NCBI GenBank assembly: GCA_023380915.1
Contig: JAMCSM010000003.1
Span: 1-7,236 of the forward strand
Direction of reading: 5' to 3'
DNA from: Actinomycetota bacterium
GTDB lineage: Bacteria > Actinomycetota > Humimicrobiia > Humimicrobiales > Humimicrobiaceae
Length of the DNA: 7,236 nucleotides
The translations under genes were made by a program, and so were the position numbers. This document shows, piece after piece, positions 1 through 4,966 of the stretch. The notes beneath the pieces are model-generated. The model worked only from the letters and a program-made list of their open reading frames with translations. It did not search any database and was not told the DNA's origin. The number at the start of each line of letters is the position of its first letter. Within the stretch, counting starts at the first letter, position 1.

Positions 1-249
1 ACATCAAGTTTGAGCAGCGGATTAGAGATTGGCAGTGAAAGAACTACAGATGTATATGCACTTGGCAGTACAGAAAAGGGATTAAACATATTCAGGAATC
101 TAAATACTTCATCTCAATATGGTGAAAGCGGAAGCCCGGTTGTTAATGAAAATGGAGAAGCAATTGGAATTCTTGTTGCAGTCGGACTCAAGTATGCTCC
201 AATCCAGCTTGTTCTGGATAGAATCGATAATCAGAAAAACGAAGATTAA
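1..249 (+). CDS. Chymotrypsin-fold (PA clan) serine protease, C-terminal 82 residues
   Basis: The frame is open from the first base, so this is the 3' end of a gene that starts outside the window. The visible part carries GESGSPV (serine codon at 127-129), which matches the GxSGxP nucleophile motif of chymotrypsin-like proteases. It is followed by a strand-turn-strand segment (NENGEAIGILVA), then YAPIQLVLDRI, which resembles the final strand and C-terminal helix of bacterial trypsin-like peptidases. The catalytic His and Asp would lie upstream and cannot be checked, so activity is not proven. The protein ends in a short charged tail (DNQKNED). A strong terminator follows 18 bases after the stop, so this is the last gene of its transcript. 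The fold is fairly secure; substrate and location are unknown. Confidence 0.7.
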   Translation, partial: TSSLSSGLEIGSERTTDVYALGSTEKGLNIFRNLNTSSQYGESGSPVVNENGEAIGILVAVGLKYAPIQLVLDRIDNQKNED

Positions 250-266
250 AAAAGAAAACATTTTTG

Positions 267-309
267 AAAAAAAATAACCCGGTTTTAATTTCATCCGGGT
301 TATTTTTTT
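267..309. terminator. Bidirectional rho-independent terminator
   Basis: AATAACCCGG (273-282) pairs perfectly with CCGGGTTATT (295-304) around a 12-base loop. The stem is flanked by eight A (267-274) on the left and seven T (303-309) on the right, so each strand ends in a U-tract after a GC-rich stem. It ends the protease transcript on the plus strand. It can also stop the CAP-protein transcript arriving on the minus strand, although that gene's stop lies 190 bases away. The AT-rich interval 310-498 holds no other feature I can support. Confidence 0.9.
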
Positions 310-498
310 ACCAGATAAGCTAATCAGGCGTCCAGCTGTGGGCTCTTTTTAGCTGTCATTTATTTCCCTTTTTATTTTCTTATTATTAATTTATTTTTTA
401 TTAAGTTGAATTTAAAATTATTTTATTTATTTTTTTTATAAAAATGTATAATTTATAATATTGATAATTTATTAATATTTATATTAATAATTAAATTA

Positions 499-1122
499 TT
501 AATTTTTAAATACTGTTGTTAATACCCTTCTTCCTCCATTATCTGAAACTCCGACTCCGATTATTCCATAACCCTGTCTTAGAATATTTGCTGCATGCGA
601 GGGGCTATTCATCCATGCATTCATGAATGCATCGGGAGTTCCGAAATCAGCCGGCATTGATTGTGCAAGATTTTCACCTGCTTTGCTGTATTTGATTCCA
701 TTTTCCCGTAAAATCTTTAATATATTTTTCCCTTCAGGTGTATAGTGTGCAAAATAGTTTCTGTTCAACATGTCCGAGCTTCTGCTTCTGGAAATATCTG
801 TTAACATCTGATTCGGAGTAAGAGCATTCAGTCCATTGCTTACTCTTGTTGTATTTATGAGATAAACAACTGTTGATTCAAAATCACTTAAATTGACTTC
901 GCCATTTTGCGGCTGGGCTGACTCCGTATCTTGAGTGCTATTTGCCTGGTTATTATCTGACTCCTCAGCAAGAACTCTAATGTTCCCGGAAGCATAGCTG
1001 TGCTTGGAATAGAAACTTACTGCAAGTGACAGAACTAAAATAAAAGAAAGAAAAATAACAAAAGCCTTTACAATATTACTTTTAAAAGTTTTTTCGATTT
1101 TTGCGTCCAGCATAAAAATCAT
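499..1122 (-). CDS. Membrane-anchored or secreted CAP/SCP-domain protein (YkwD-like)
   Basis: This 207-residue protein has a short basic N-terminus, one hydrophobic segment (about 18-38) and a possible signal-peptidase site near SYA-S (42-45). A polar Q/N/S/E-rich linker (about 52-78) leads to a CAP domain (about 80-207). Family marks are FAH (H126), GENLA (E150), WMNSPSHAANIL (H176) and IGVGV, which supply the usual CAP cavity residues. Bacterial CAP proteins of this type are extracytoplasmic and their biochemical role is mostly unknown. Some act in cell wall or spore biology. The ATG at 1122 is preferred because GGGGG (1129-1133) sits six bases upstream; Met4 at 1113 is a weaker choice. The leader carries a c-di-GMP-II aptamer and two terminators, so expression should follow c-di-GMP levels. 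The divergent neighbour is a c-di-GMP enzyme. Confidence 0.88.
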   Translation of the reverse strand: MIFMLDAKIEKTFKSNIVKAFVIFLSFILVLSLAVSFYSKHSYASGNIRVLAEESDNNQANSTQDTESAQPQNGEVNLSDFESTVVYLINTTRVSNGLNALTPNQMLTDISRSRSSDMLNRNYFAHYTPEGKNILKILRENGIKYSKAGENLAQSMPADFGTPDAFMNAWMNSPSHAANILRQGYGIIGVGVSDNGGRRVLTTVFKN

Positions 1123-1141
1123 CTTTAACCCCCATTAAAAT

Positions 1142-1170
1142 AAAAAACCGCAGACTTTAGAGGCATGCGG
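1142..1170 (-). terminator. Second (start-proximal) terminator hairpin in the CAP gene leader
   Basis: Read on the minus strand, CCGCA (1170-1166) pairs with TGCGG (1152-1148) around a 13-base loop, followed by six T (1147-1142), one A and four more T. It lies about 20 bases before the CAP gene start, just upstream of its ribosome binding site. The 5' arm and loop contain ATGCCTCTA (1166-1158), which is exactly complementary to a 9-base segment inside the c-di-GMP aptamer. This may be part of the switch. The stem is only five base pairs, so it may be a weak terminator or a regulatory hairpin. Confidence 0.6.
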
Positions 1171-1200
1171 CATTTAATCACTAAAAATTTAATAATAAAT

Positions 1201-1232
1201 AAAAAAGCCATTTAGCAACAAGACTAAATGGC
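1201..1232 (-). terminator. Expression-platform terminator of the c-di-GMP-II riboswitch
   Basis: On the minus strand GCCATTTAG (1232-1224) pairs perfectly with CTAAATGGC (1215-1207) around an 8-base loop, followed directly by six T (1206-1201) and an AT-rich run. No T-tract follows the stem on the plus strand, so it works toward the CAP gene. It lies 55 bases downstream of the aptamer and 79 bases before the start codon, the normal place for a transcription-control platform. The bases just before the stem complete ATGCC (1234-1230), which can pair with GGCAT in the 5' part of the aptamer. Confidence 0.82.
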
Positions 1233-1287
1233 ATGTTTGAGAATATCTGAATGGAAAACTTTAAGTAAGAAAGCTCAAATTCCCAAA

Positions 1288-1363
1288 TAATAGCCGGTTG
1301 CACTATTGGCTACTTACATTTCTAAGTGCCCAGTTAATGAAAAGTAAGTCAATGCCTCTATTA
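1288..1363 (-). promoter_or_regulatory. Cyclic di-GMP-II riboswitch aptamer
   Basis: Read on the minus strand, the segment has the landmarks of the c-di-GMP-II class as I recall them from the Clostridium acetobutylicum aptamer. These are a P1 helix (TAATAG at 1363-1358 with CTATTA at 1293-1288), a 26-base joining region containing CATTGA and CATTAACT, the block TGGGCACTT (1332-1324), a small hairpin (CTTA/TAAG), and the highly conserved GTGCAACCGGC (1303-1293). GCAC in the first block pairs with GTGC in the second, as in the known pseudoknotted fold. The aptamer sits in the leader of the CAP gene, upstream of two terminators, so c-di-GMP should control transcription of that gene. TAGCC (1312-1308) can also pair with GGCTA (1295-1291), competing with P1. 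The match rests on recalled consensus, not a covariance search. Confidence 0.87.
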
Positions 1364-1422
1364 ATTAAAAAGAATTATTAAATTATCAAACAAACTAAAA
1401 ATACTTGTATTAATACTTTTGG

Positions 1423-1439
1423 TGTTAATTATATTAACA
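1423..1439. repeat. 17-bp inverted repeat, candidate operator
   Basis: TGTTAAT (1423-1429), TAT, ATTAACA (1433-1439) is a perfect inverted repeat in the intergenic region between the riboswitch-controlled CAP gene and the GGDEF/HD-GYP gene. It ends six bases before a perfect plus-strand -10 box, covering the -35 position, where a dimeric regulator could act. A smaller palindrome, GTATTAATAC (1407-1416), lies next to it. The region is very AT-rich, so part of the symmetry may be chance. No regulator family is assigned. Confidence 0.4.
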
Positions 1440-1445
1440 GTTTTA

Positions 1446-1451
1446 TATAAT
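1446..1451 (+). promoter_or_regulatory. Candidate -10 box for the GGDEF/HD-GYP gene
   Basis: A perfect TATAAT lies 228 bases upstream of the TTG start of the GGDEF/HD-GYP gene. No good -35 hexamer exists at 16-18 bases; the inverted repeat occupies that place, so an activator may be needed. A second, closer candidate is TTGATA (1553-1558) with TATAAC (1574-1579), but its spacer is only 15 bases. The remaining leader (1460-1679) is AT-rich with no gene or RNA family I recognise. Confidence 0.35.
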
Positions 1452-1679
1452 GTCAAGAGAAATCATAGAAAATTTTATAAATTTTTTATAAGTAATATAA
1501 AATATTTAAATGTAATCTAATCTAATAAAAATAAATGATAAATACTGAATACTTGATAACTGATAGTGATAAATATAACAATTTGTGGTTGGTTGTCATT
1601 AATTATTATCCTGAAAACTTTGGTTTAAAATAACCTGGAATAAGTTATTCGCAGCCGGTTTTATATTTGGAAGAAGTAG

Positions 1680-2822
1680 TTGTATAATTTAAAAGGAATG
1701 AAAGAGGATACCGACAAAACAAAAGAAGAGTTAATAGAAGAACTAAAAAATTTAAGGAAAGATTTAGAAAGACTAAAAAATTTAGCTCAAAATAGATTCA
1801 CGCGTTATTGCTTTTATGACAAATTGACTCACCTTTTTAACCGGGCATATTTTGAAGAAGAATTGCGGAGACTTGATACTATCAGGCAGCTGCCACTAAG
1901 CATCATAATAGGAGACATAAATGGATTGAAACTTGTAAATGATGCATTTGGTCATAGAGAAGGAGATAAATTGCTTGTAAAATCCGGAAGATTCTTAAGG
2001 GAAAGCTGCCGAAAAGAAGATATAATCTCAAGATGGGGAGGCGATGAATTTGCAATTCTTTTACCAAAGACGTCTTTGGAAGCCGCTGAGGAAGTTATAT
2101 CAAGAATAGAAGATTGCTGTAAAAAAATTTATGATACCAAAATACCCCTGAGCATTTCTCTAGGTGTTGCCTGCAAAGTTGATCAGGAGCAAAATATAAA
2201 TTTGATTTTAAAAACAGCTGAAGAAAACATGTATAAAAAAAAGTTCAGGGAGACAATAGATATTTCAAATTCAATAATCTCTTATCTTGAAAATTCATTA
2301 TGGGAGAAAAGTCATGAATCCAAAGAAGATCTGGACAGGATTAAAAAACTTGCAATTAAATTAGGTAAAAAAATTAATCTAAATGACAGTGAAATTGAAA
2401 AATTGGAATTGCTGGCTGCAATACATGATATCGGAAAGGTTGCAATACTTGAACATATTCTGGATAAATCAGCTGCCCTTGATGAAAAAGATTGGGAAAT
2501 TATAAGAAAACACTCTGAAGTAGGATACTACATTGCAAAATCATCTGAAAAATTGGCTACGGTAGCTGAGGCTATAATGACACATCACGAATGGTGGAAT
2601 GGAAAGGGTTATCCCTTTAATTTAAAGGGGGAAGGTATACCCGTAATTTCGAGGGTAATTTCAATTGTAGATGCATATGATGCAATGATAAATGATAGGC
2701 CTTTCAAAAAAGCGGTAACCAGTGAAGAAGCAGTCAAAGAATTAAAGAGACTGGCGGGCAAACAATTTGATCCCAAATTTATAGATGCTTTTGTAGAAAT
2801 TATTGGATCAGAAAATAATTGA
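1680..2822 (+). CDS. GGDEF diguanylate cyclase fused to an HD-GYP domain
   Basis: This 380-residue cytoplasmic protein has an N-terminal coiled coil (about 8-38), a GGDEF domain (about 42-190) and an HD-GYP domain (about 205-375). The cyclase looks active: the DxNxxKxxND region starts at D79, and GGDEF is intact at 120-124. RKED (111-114) is an inhibitory RxxD I-site at the right distance, so the product should feed back. The HD-GYP half has HD (249-250), H278, HHE (302-304), NGKGYP (307-312) and D331, but the usual early His ligand appears to be D217. It has no transmembrane or PAS segment, unlike many relatives. The TTG start at 1680 is chosen because GGAAG (1669-1673) precedes it by six bases; the ATG at 1698 has its GG only one base upstream. 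It is divergent from the riboswitch-controlled CAP gene. Synthesis is likely and phosphodiesterase activity is possible. Confidence 0.9.
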   Translation: MYNLKGMKEDTDKTKEELIEELKNLRKDLERLKNLAQNRFTRYCFYDKLTHLFNRAYFEEELRRLDTIRQLPLSIIIGDINGLKLVNDAFGHREGDKLLVKSGRFLRESCRKEDIISRWGGDEFAILLPKTSLEAAEEVISRIEDCCKKIYDTKIPLSISLGVACKVDQEQNINLILKTAEENMYKKKFRETIDISNSIISYLENSLWEKSHESKEDLDRIKKLAIKLGKKINLNDSEIEKLELLAAIHDIGKVAILEHILDKSAALDEKDWEIIRKHSEVGYYIAKSSEKLATVAEAIMTHHEWWNGKGYPFNLKGEGIPVISRVISIVDAYDAMINDRPFKKAVTSEEAVKELKRLAGKQFDPKFIDAFVEIIGSENN

Positions 2823-2855
2823 TGAATGATAATACAATTGGAAGATAAAATAACC

Positions 2856-2881
2856 TGTAATTTTAATGTGTAATTTTAATG
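2856..2881 (+). repeat. Tandem 13-bp direct repeat
   Basis: TGTAATTTTAATG occurs twice head to tail (2856-2868 and 2869-2881) in the 96-base gap before the cupin gene. It may be a slippage duplication or a pair of protein-binding sites; nothing in the sequence decides between them. Confidence 0.7.
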
Positions 2882-2918
2882 ATGATCTTATAGAAATTAA
2901 CTGAAATTAAAAAAATCC

Positions 2919-3455
2919 ATGATCAATATCTCAAAAAATTTTAATAAATTTAAAGAATTAAAAAGAGATCAGAAGATTGAAATTTCAAGAAAAATCATTG
3001 AAAAATTTAAAATGAAAGATTTGCCAGGTGAGGGAGGTTTCTTTATTGAGACTTTCAGATCTGATGAGCTGCTGTCCAACTCAAAAAATTTATCTACTTC
3101 TATTCTTTACATGATAACATCCGAAAGTTTTTCATCACTTCACAAACTCCCTTCCTGGGAAATTTATCATTTTTATTTGGGTGATCCGGTTTTAATGCTG
3201 AATTTATGTCCCGAAGGCAGATCTGAAGTGATTTCACTTGGCAGTGATATATTTGATGGTGAGAAAATACAATTTGCAGTTCCCGCCAATACCTGGCAGG
3301 GTTCTTACCTTAAAGATGGTGGAGTTTTTGCTTTAATGGGTACCACAGTGTCTCCAGGTTTTCGTTTTGAAGATTATGAAAAAGCAACACCATTAAGAGA
3401 AGAACTAATAAAGGAATATCCTGAAGTTTCAGACATGATAGAAAAACTTACCTGA
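2919..3455 (+). CDS. DUF985 family cupin protein
   Basis: This 178-residue protein matches the DUF985/Cupin_5 family (yeast YML079w is a member) in motif order. An N-terminal helix leads to GEGGFFIETFRS (37-48), then SSLHKLPSWEIYHFYLGDP (72-90), with H75, E81 and H84 placed like cupin metal or ligand residues. VPANTWQGSYL (121-131) and ALMGTTVSPGFRFEDYE (138-154) follow. The family forms a single cupin barrel; its reaction is not established, so no function is assigned. No clear Shine-Dalgarno precedes the ATG at 2919. Met32 would remove the first helix and has no better site, so the longer form is kept. It follows the GGDEF/HD-GYP gene by 96 bases and could be co-transcribed with it. It converges with the methyltransferase gene, 13 bases apart. 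Confidence 0.85.
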   Translation: MINISKNFNKFKELKRDQKIEISRKIIEKFKMKDLPGEGGFFIETFRSDELLSNSKNLSTSILYMITSESFSSLHKLPSWEIYHFYLGDPVLMLNLCPEGRSEVISLGSDIFDGEKIQFAVPANTWQGSYLKDGGVFALMGTTVSPGFRFEDYEKATPLREELIKEYPEVSDMIEKLT

Positions 3456-3470
3456 ATTGTTCAGTTTTTT
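3452..3470 (+). terminator. Weak terminator-like hairpin at the end of the cupin gene
   Basis: CTGAA (3452-3456), which overlaps the stop codon, pairs with TTCAG (3460-3464) across a 3-base loop and is followed by six T (3465-3470). The stem is only five base pairs, so termination may be weak. It lies in the 13-base gap between the converging cupin and methyltransferase genes. No equivalent for the minus strand is visible. Confidence 0.4.
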
Positions 3471-4395
3471 AATTTTTAACCAGTTCGGCAATCTTTTTTA
3501 TGTGAGCAGGCGTGCTTCCACAGCATGCCCCTATAATTGACGGTTTGTATTTTAGAATTTCTTTAAAATTAGCAGCCATTATCTCAGGCGTTTCATTAAA
3601 TTTAGTTTTTCCTTCAACAAGCACCGGAAGACCGGCATTAGGTTGAACCAGCAGCTTCGCATTAGGGTTGGAATCTCTTAGTTTCCTTACTATATCTATC
3701 ATTGGACAGGAACCGACACCGCAATTTGCCCCGATAATGTCACAGCCGGCTGAGATGAGATCAGCACCAATACTTTCAGCTTTGTTTCCCATAATTGTTA
3801 CACCATTTTCCTTAAAGGTGAGCGTGCAGGCAACGAGGATATCATCATTTATTTTTCTGGCTGCTTCAACTGCAGCCAGAGCTTCACGTATATCCATCAT
3901 GGTTTCAATTATCAAAAAGTCGATGCCTGTTTTAATTAATATATCAATTTGTTTTGCAAATGAACTGACTGCAGATGAATATTTTAATTCACCATAAGGT
4001 TCCAGCAATTTTCCTGAAGGTCCAATATCACCAGCAATAAATAGCTCATGCTTGCCGGGAAACTTTTCCCCATAGAGTTGTATGGATTGTTTTGCGGCAC
4101 TTACTGCATTTTTATTGATTTTATCGATCTCATGAGACAGACCCATAGATTCAAGTTTTATAGAATTAGAGCCCAGTGTATTTGTCATTATTATATCCGA
4201 GCCTGCTTCAAGATAACTCAAATGGATATCTATTATTTTTTTAAAATCAACAGAATTAACATTCAAATTTAAAGAATCAGGACTTCCTTTATGACCAGAT
4301 TCCTGCAGAAGCGTTCCCATTGCACCATCACTGACCAGAATTTTGTTTTCAAGAATTTCCGGTAGTTTTGTTTTATTTTTTGAATTTACACCCAT
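3469..4395 (-). CDS. Homocysteine S-methyltransferase domain protein (MetH N-terminal module-like)
   Basis: This 308-residue protein is a single TIM-barrel homocysteine S-methyltransferase domain. It shows DGAMGTLLQ (23-31) near the N-terminus and the zinc ligands expected for the family: C225 in GANCGVGS, and C291 and C292 in GACCGSTP. The zinc activates the homocysteine thiol to accept a methyl group and form methionine. Full-length cobalamin-dependent MetH is about 1,200 residues with folate, B12 and reactivation modules. Here only the first module is present and no companion module lies in the window. It may work with separately encoded corrinoid partners or use another methyl donor. The ATG at 4395 has no clear ribosome site and lies 16 bases after the stop of a bS22-like gene, so it is probably co-transcribed and perhaps translationally coupled. 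The metH symbol is not assigned because the protein is only one module. Confidence 0.88.
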   Translation of the reverse strand: MGVNSKNKTKLPEILENKILVSDGAMGTLLQESGHKGSPDSLNLNVNSVDFKKIIDIHLSYLEAGSDIIMTNTLGSNSIKLESMGLSHEIDKINKNAVSAAKQSIQLYGEKFPGKHELFIAGDIGPSGKLLEPYGELKYSSAVSSFAKQIDILIKTGIDFLIIETMMDIREALAAVEAARKINDDILVACTLTFKENGVTIMGNKAESIGADLISAGCDIIGANCGVGSCPMIDIVRKLRDSNPNAKLLVQPNAGLPVLVEGKTKFNETPEIMAANFKEILKYKPSIIGACCGSTPAHIKKIAELVKN

Positions 4396-4411
4396 TTTAA
4401 AAAAGGTTGAA

Positions 4412-4507
4412 TTATTTATTTCTTCTGGTCCATCTGGTTTTCTTAAGCATTTTTTTATGCTTTTTCTTTCTCATTTTCTTTTTTCTTTTTTTGATGACTG
4501 AGCTCAC
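4412..4507 (-). CDS. bS22-like (AURKAIP1/COX24-type) tiny ribosomal peptide
   Basis: This 31-codon gene begins with GTG at 4507. The product starts MSSVIKKRKKKM, continues RKKKHKKMLKKTRW and ends TRRNK. About two thirds of its residues are Lys, Arg or His. It closely follows the pattern of the roughly 33-residue actinobacterial AURKAIP1/COX24-domain proteins as I recall it (MGSVIKKR, then MRKKKH and a Leu-Arg-Arg-Thr-Arg-like stretch). In mycobacteria that protein is bS22 of the small ribosomal subunit. AGGGGA lies about nine bases before the GTG, and the residues after GTG match the family's own start. It is the first gene of a two-gene unit with the methyltransferase gene 16 bases downstream, and a good promoter lies upstream. 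The opposite strand is T-rich only because of the lysine codons. Small-gene callers would usually miss it. Confidence 0.82.
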   Translation of the reverse strand: MSSVIKKRKKKMRKKKHKKMLKKTRWTRRNK

Positions 4508-4572
4508 TGTGCGTTGTCCCCTTTTGAATTTTTTATGTTGTATATCCCGCTTAGTTAACCAACAAAGAAGCT

Positions 4573-4601
4573 ATTATATCAAAATAAAATAAAAATAGTA
4601 A
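4573..4601 (-). promoter_or_regulatory. Sigma-70-type promoter for the bS22-like and methyltransferase genes
   Basis: On the minus strand a perfect TATAAT (4578-4573) has an extended-10 TG one base before it. It lies 17 bases downstream of TTACTA (4601-4596), a weak -35 with three of six consensus bases. Transcription would begin near 4566, leaving a leader of about 60 bases before the GTG of the bS22-like gene. Confidence 0.62.
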
Positions 4602-4634
4602 CAGGAATCAATCTTAATCGGGAATAAAAAGTAG

Positions 4635-4646
4635 CTTTTCGAAAAG
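4635..4646. repeat. 12-bp perfect palindrome in the divergent intergenic region
   Basis: CTTTTCGAAAAG is a perfect palindrome between the minus-strand promoter at 4573-4601 and the nrdJ promoter. It could be an operator, but it matches no site I recognise. The rest of 4647-4749 is A/T-rich with short imperfect inverted repeats and no gene. Confidence 0.25.
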
Positions 4647-4749
4647 AAAGAATTAATATGGAAATATCTTTATAAAATATTTTTAAAATATTAATAAAAT
4701 TTAAAATAAAAAAGAAATTAAACTATTCTGAAATTATTTAATAAATTGA

Positions 4750-4777
4750 TTGACAGCACTATATATAGTGTTATATT
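4750..4777 (+). promoter_or_regulatory. nrdJ promoter
   Basis: A perfect -35 TTGACA (4750-4755) is followed after 16 bases by TATATT (4772-4777), five of six -10 bases; TATTAT (4774-4779) at 18 bases is an alternative. The spacer consists of the first NrdR box. Transcription would start near 4785, giving an untranslated leader of about 180 bases (4785-4966). I see no riboswitch or reading frame in that leader; in particular, no B12-box. Confidence 0.75.
4756..4771. promoter_or_regulatory. NrdR box 1
   Basis: GCACTATATATAGTGT matches the NrdR consensus ACACWATATATWGTGT at 15 of 16 positions, and its inner 14 bases are a perfect palindrome. It lies exactly between the -35 and -10 boxes of nrdJ. 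NrdR is the nucleotide-sensing repressor of ribonucleotide reductase genes, so binding here would block RNA polymerase when dATP is plentiful. Confidence 0.87.
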
Positions 4778-4787
4778 ATAGTTACTA

Positions 4788-4803
4788 ACACAATATATAT
4801 AGA
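4788..4803. promoter_or_regulatory. NrdR box 2
   Basis: ACACAATATATATAGA matches the NrdR consensus at 13 of 16 positions; the left half is perfect and the right half is degenerate. It starts 32 bases after box 1, about three helical turns, which is the usual spacing of paired NrdR boxes. It covers or closely follows the expected transcription start of nrdJ. Confidence 0.75.
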
Positions 4804-4966
4804 TTATTGTTTTAAGTTTGGATTTGTATTTTTTGAAAATTAATATCAAATTGTCATATGCGGCAAACCAATCTATTTCGTAATTAGTTGCATAACTGTC
4901 AGATAATGCAGTTTTAAGATTCAGGTTGGTATTCAAATTTCAAACATAATTTTTTAAGGGGAAAAA

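Noticed and set aside
304..360. 11-codon minus-strand frame (MTAKKSPQLDA) with GGGA upstream
   Set aside because: It is too short to support without conservation data and has no recognised family; it lies between the CAP gene and the terminator.
1586..1679. Possible second riboswitch before the GGDEF/HD-GYP gene (short AATAAC/GTTATT and AACTT/AAGTT helices)
   Set aside because: The helices are short and A/U-rich, match no class I know, and have no terminator or sequestering partner near the start codon.
4445..4462. AAGCAT/ATGCTT hairpin with a T-rich flank, as a plus-strand terminator
   Set aside because: It lies inside the minus-strand bS22-like gene and no plus-strand gene ends before it; the T-rich flank is lysine codons on the other strand.
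4407..4592. 61-codon plus-strand reading frame rich in Phe and Leu that looks like a membrane peptide
   Set aside because: It is the antisense of the lysine-rich bS22-like gene; its hydrophobicity is an effect of AAA/AAG codons read backwards.
4718..4936. 72-codon minus-strand reading frame in the nrdJ leader
   Set aside because: It begins at TTG without a ribosome site, has no recognisable motif, and overlaps the NrdR boxes and promoter of nrdJ, which explain the sequence better.
4785..4966. Possible cobalamin riboswitch in the long nrdJ leader
   Set aside because: The conserved B12-box and core sequences are absent, and the NrdR boxes already supply control.
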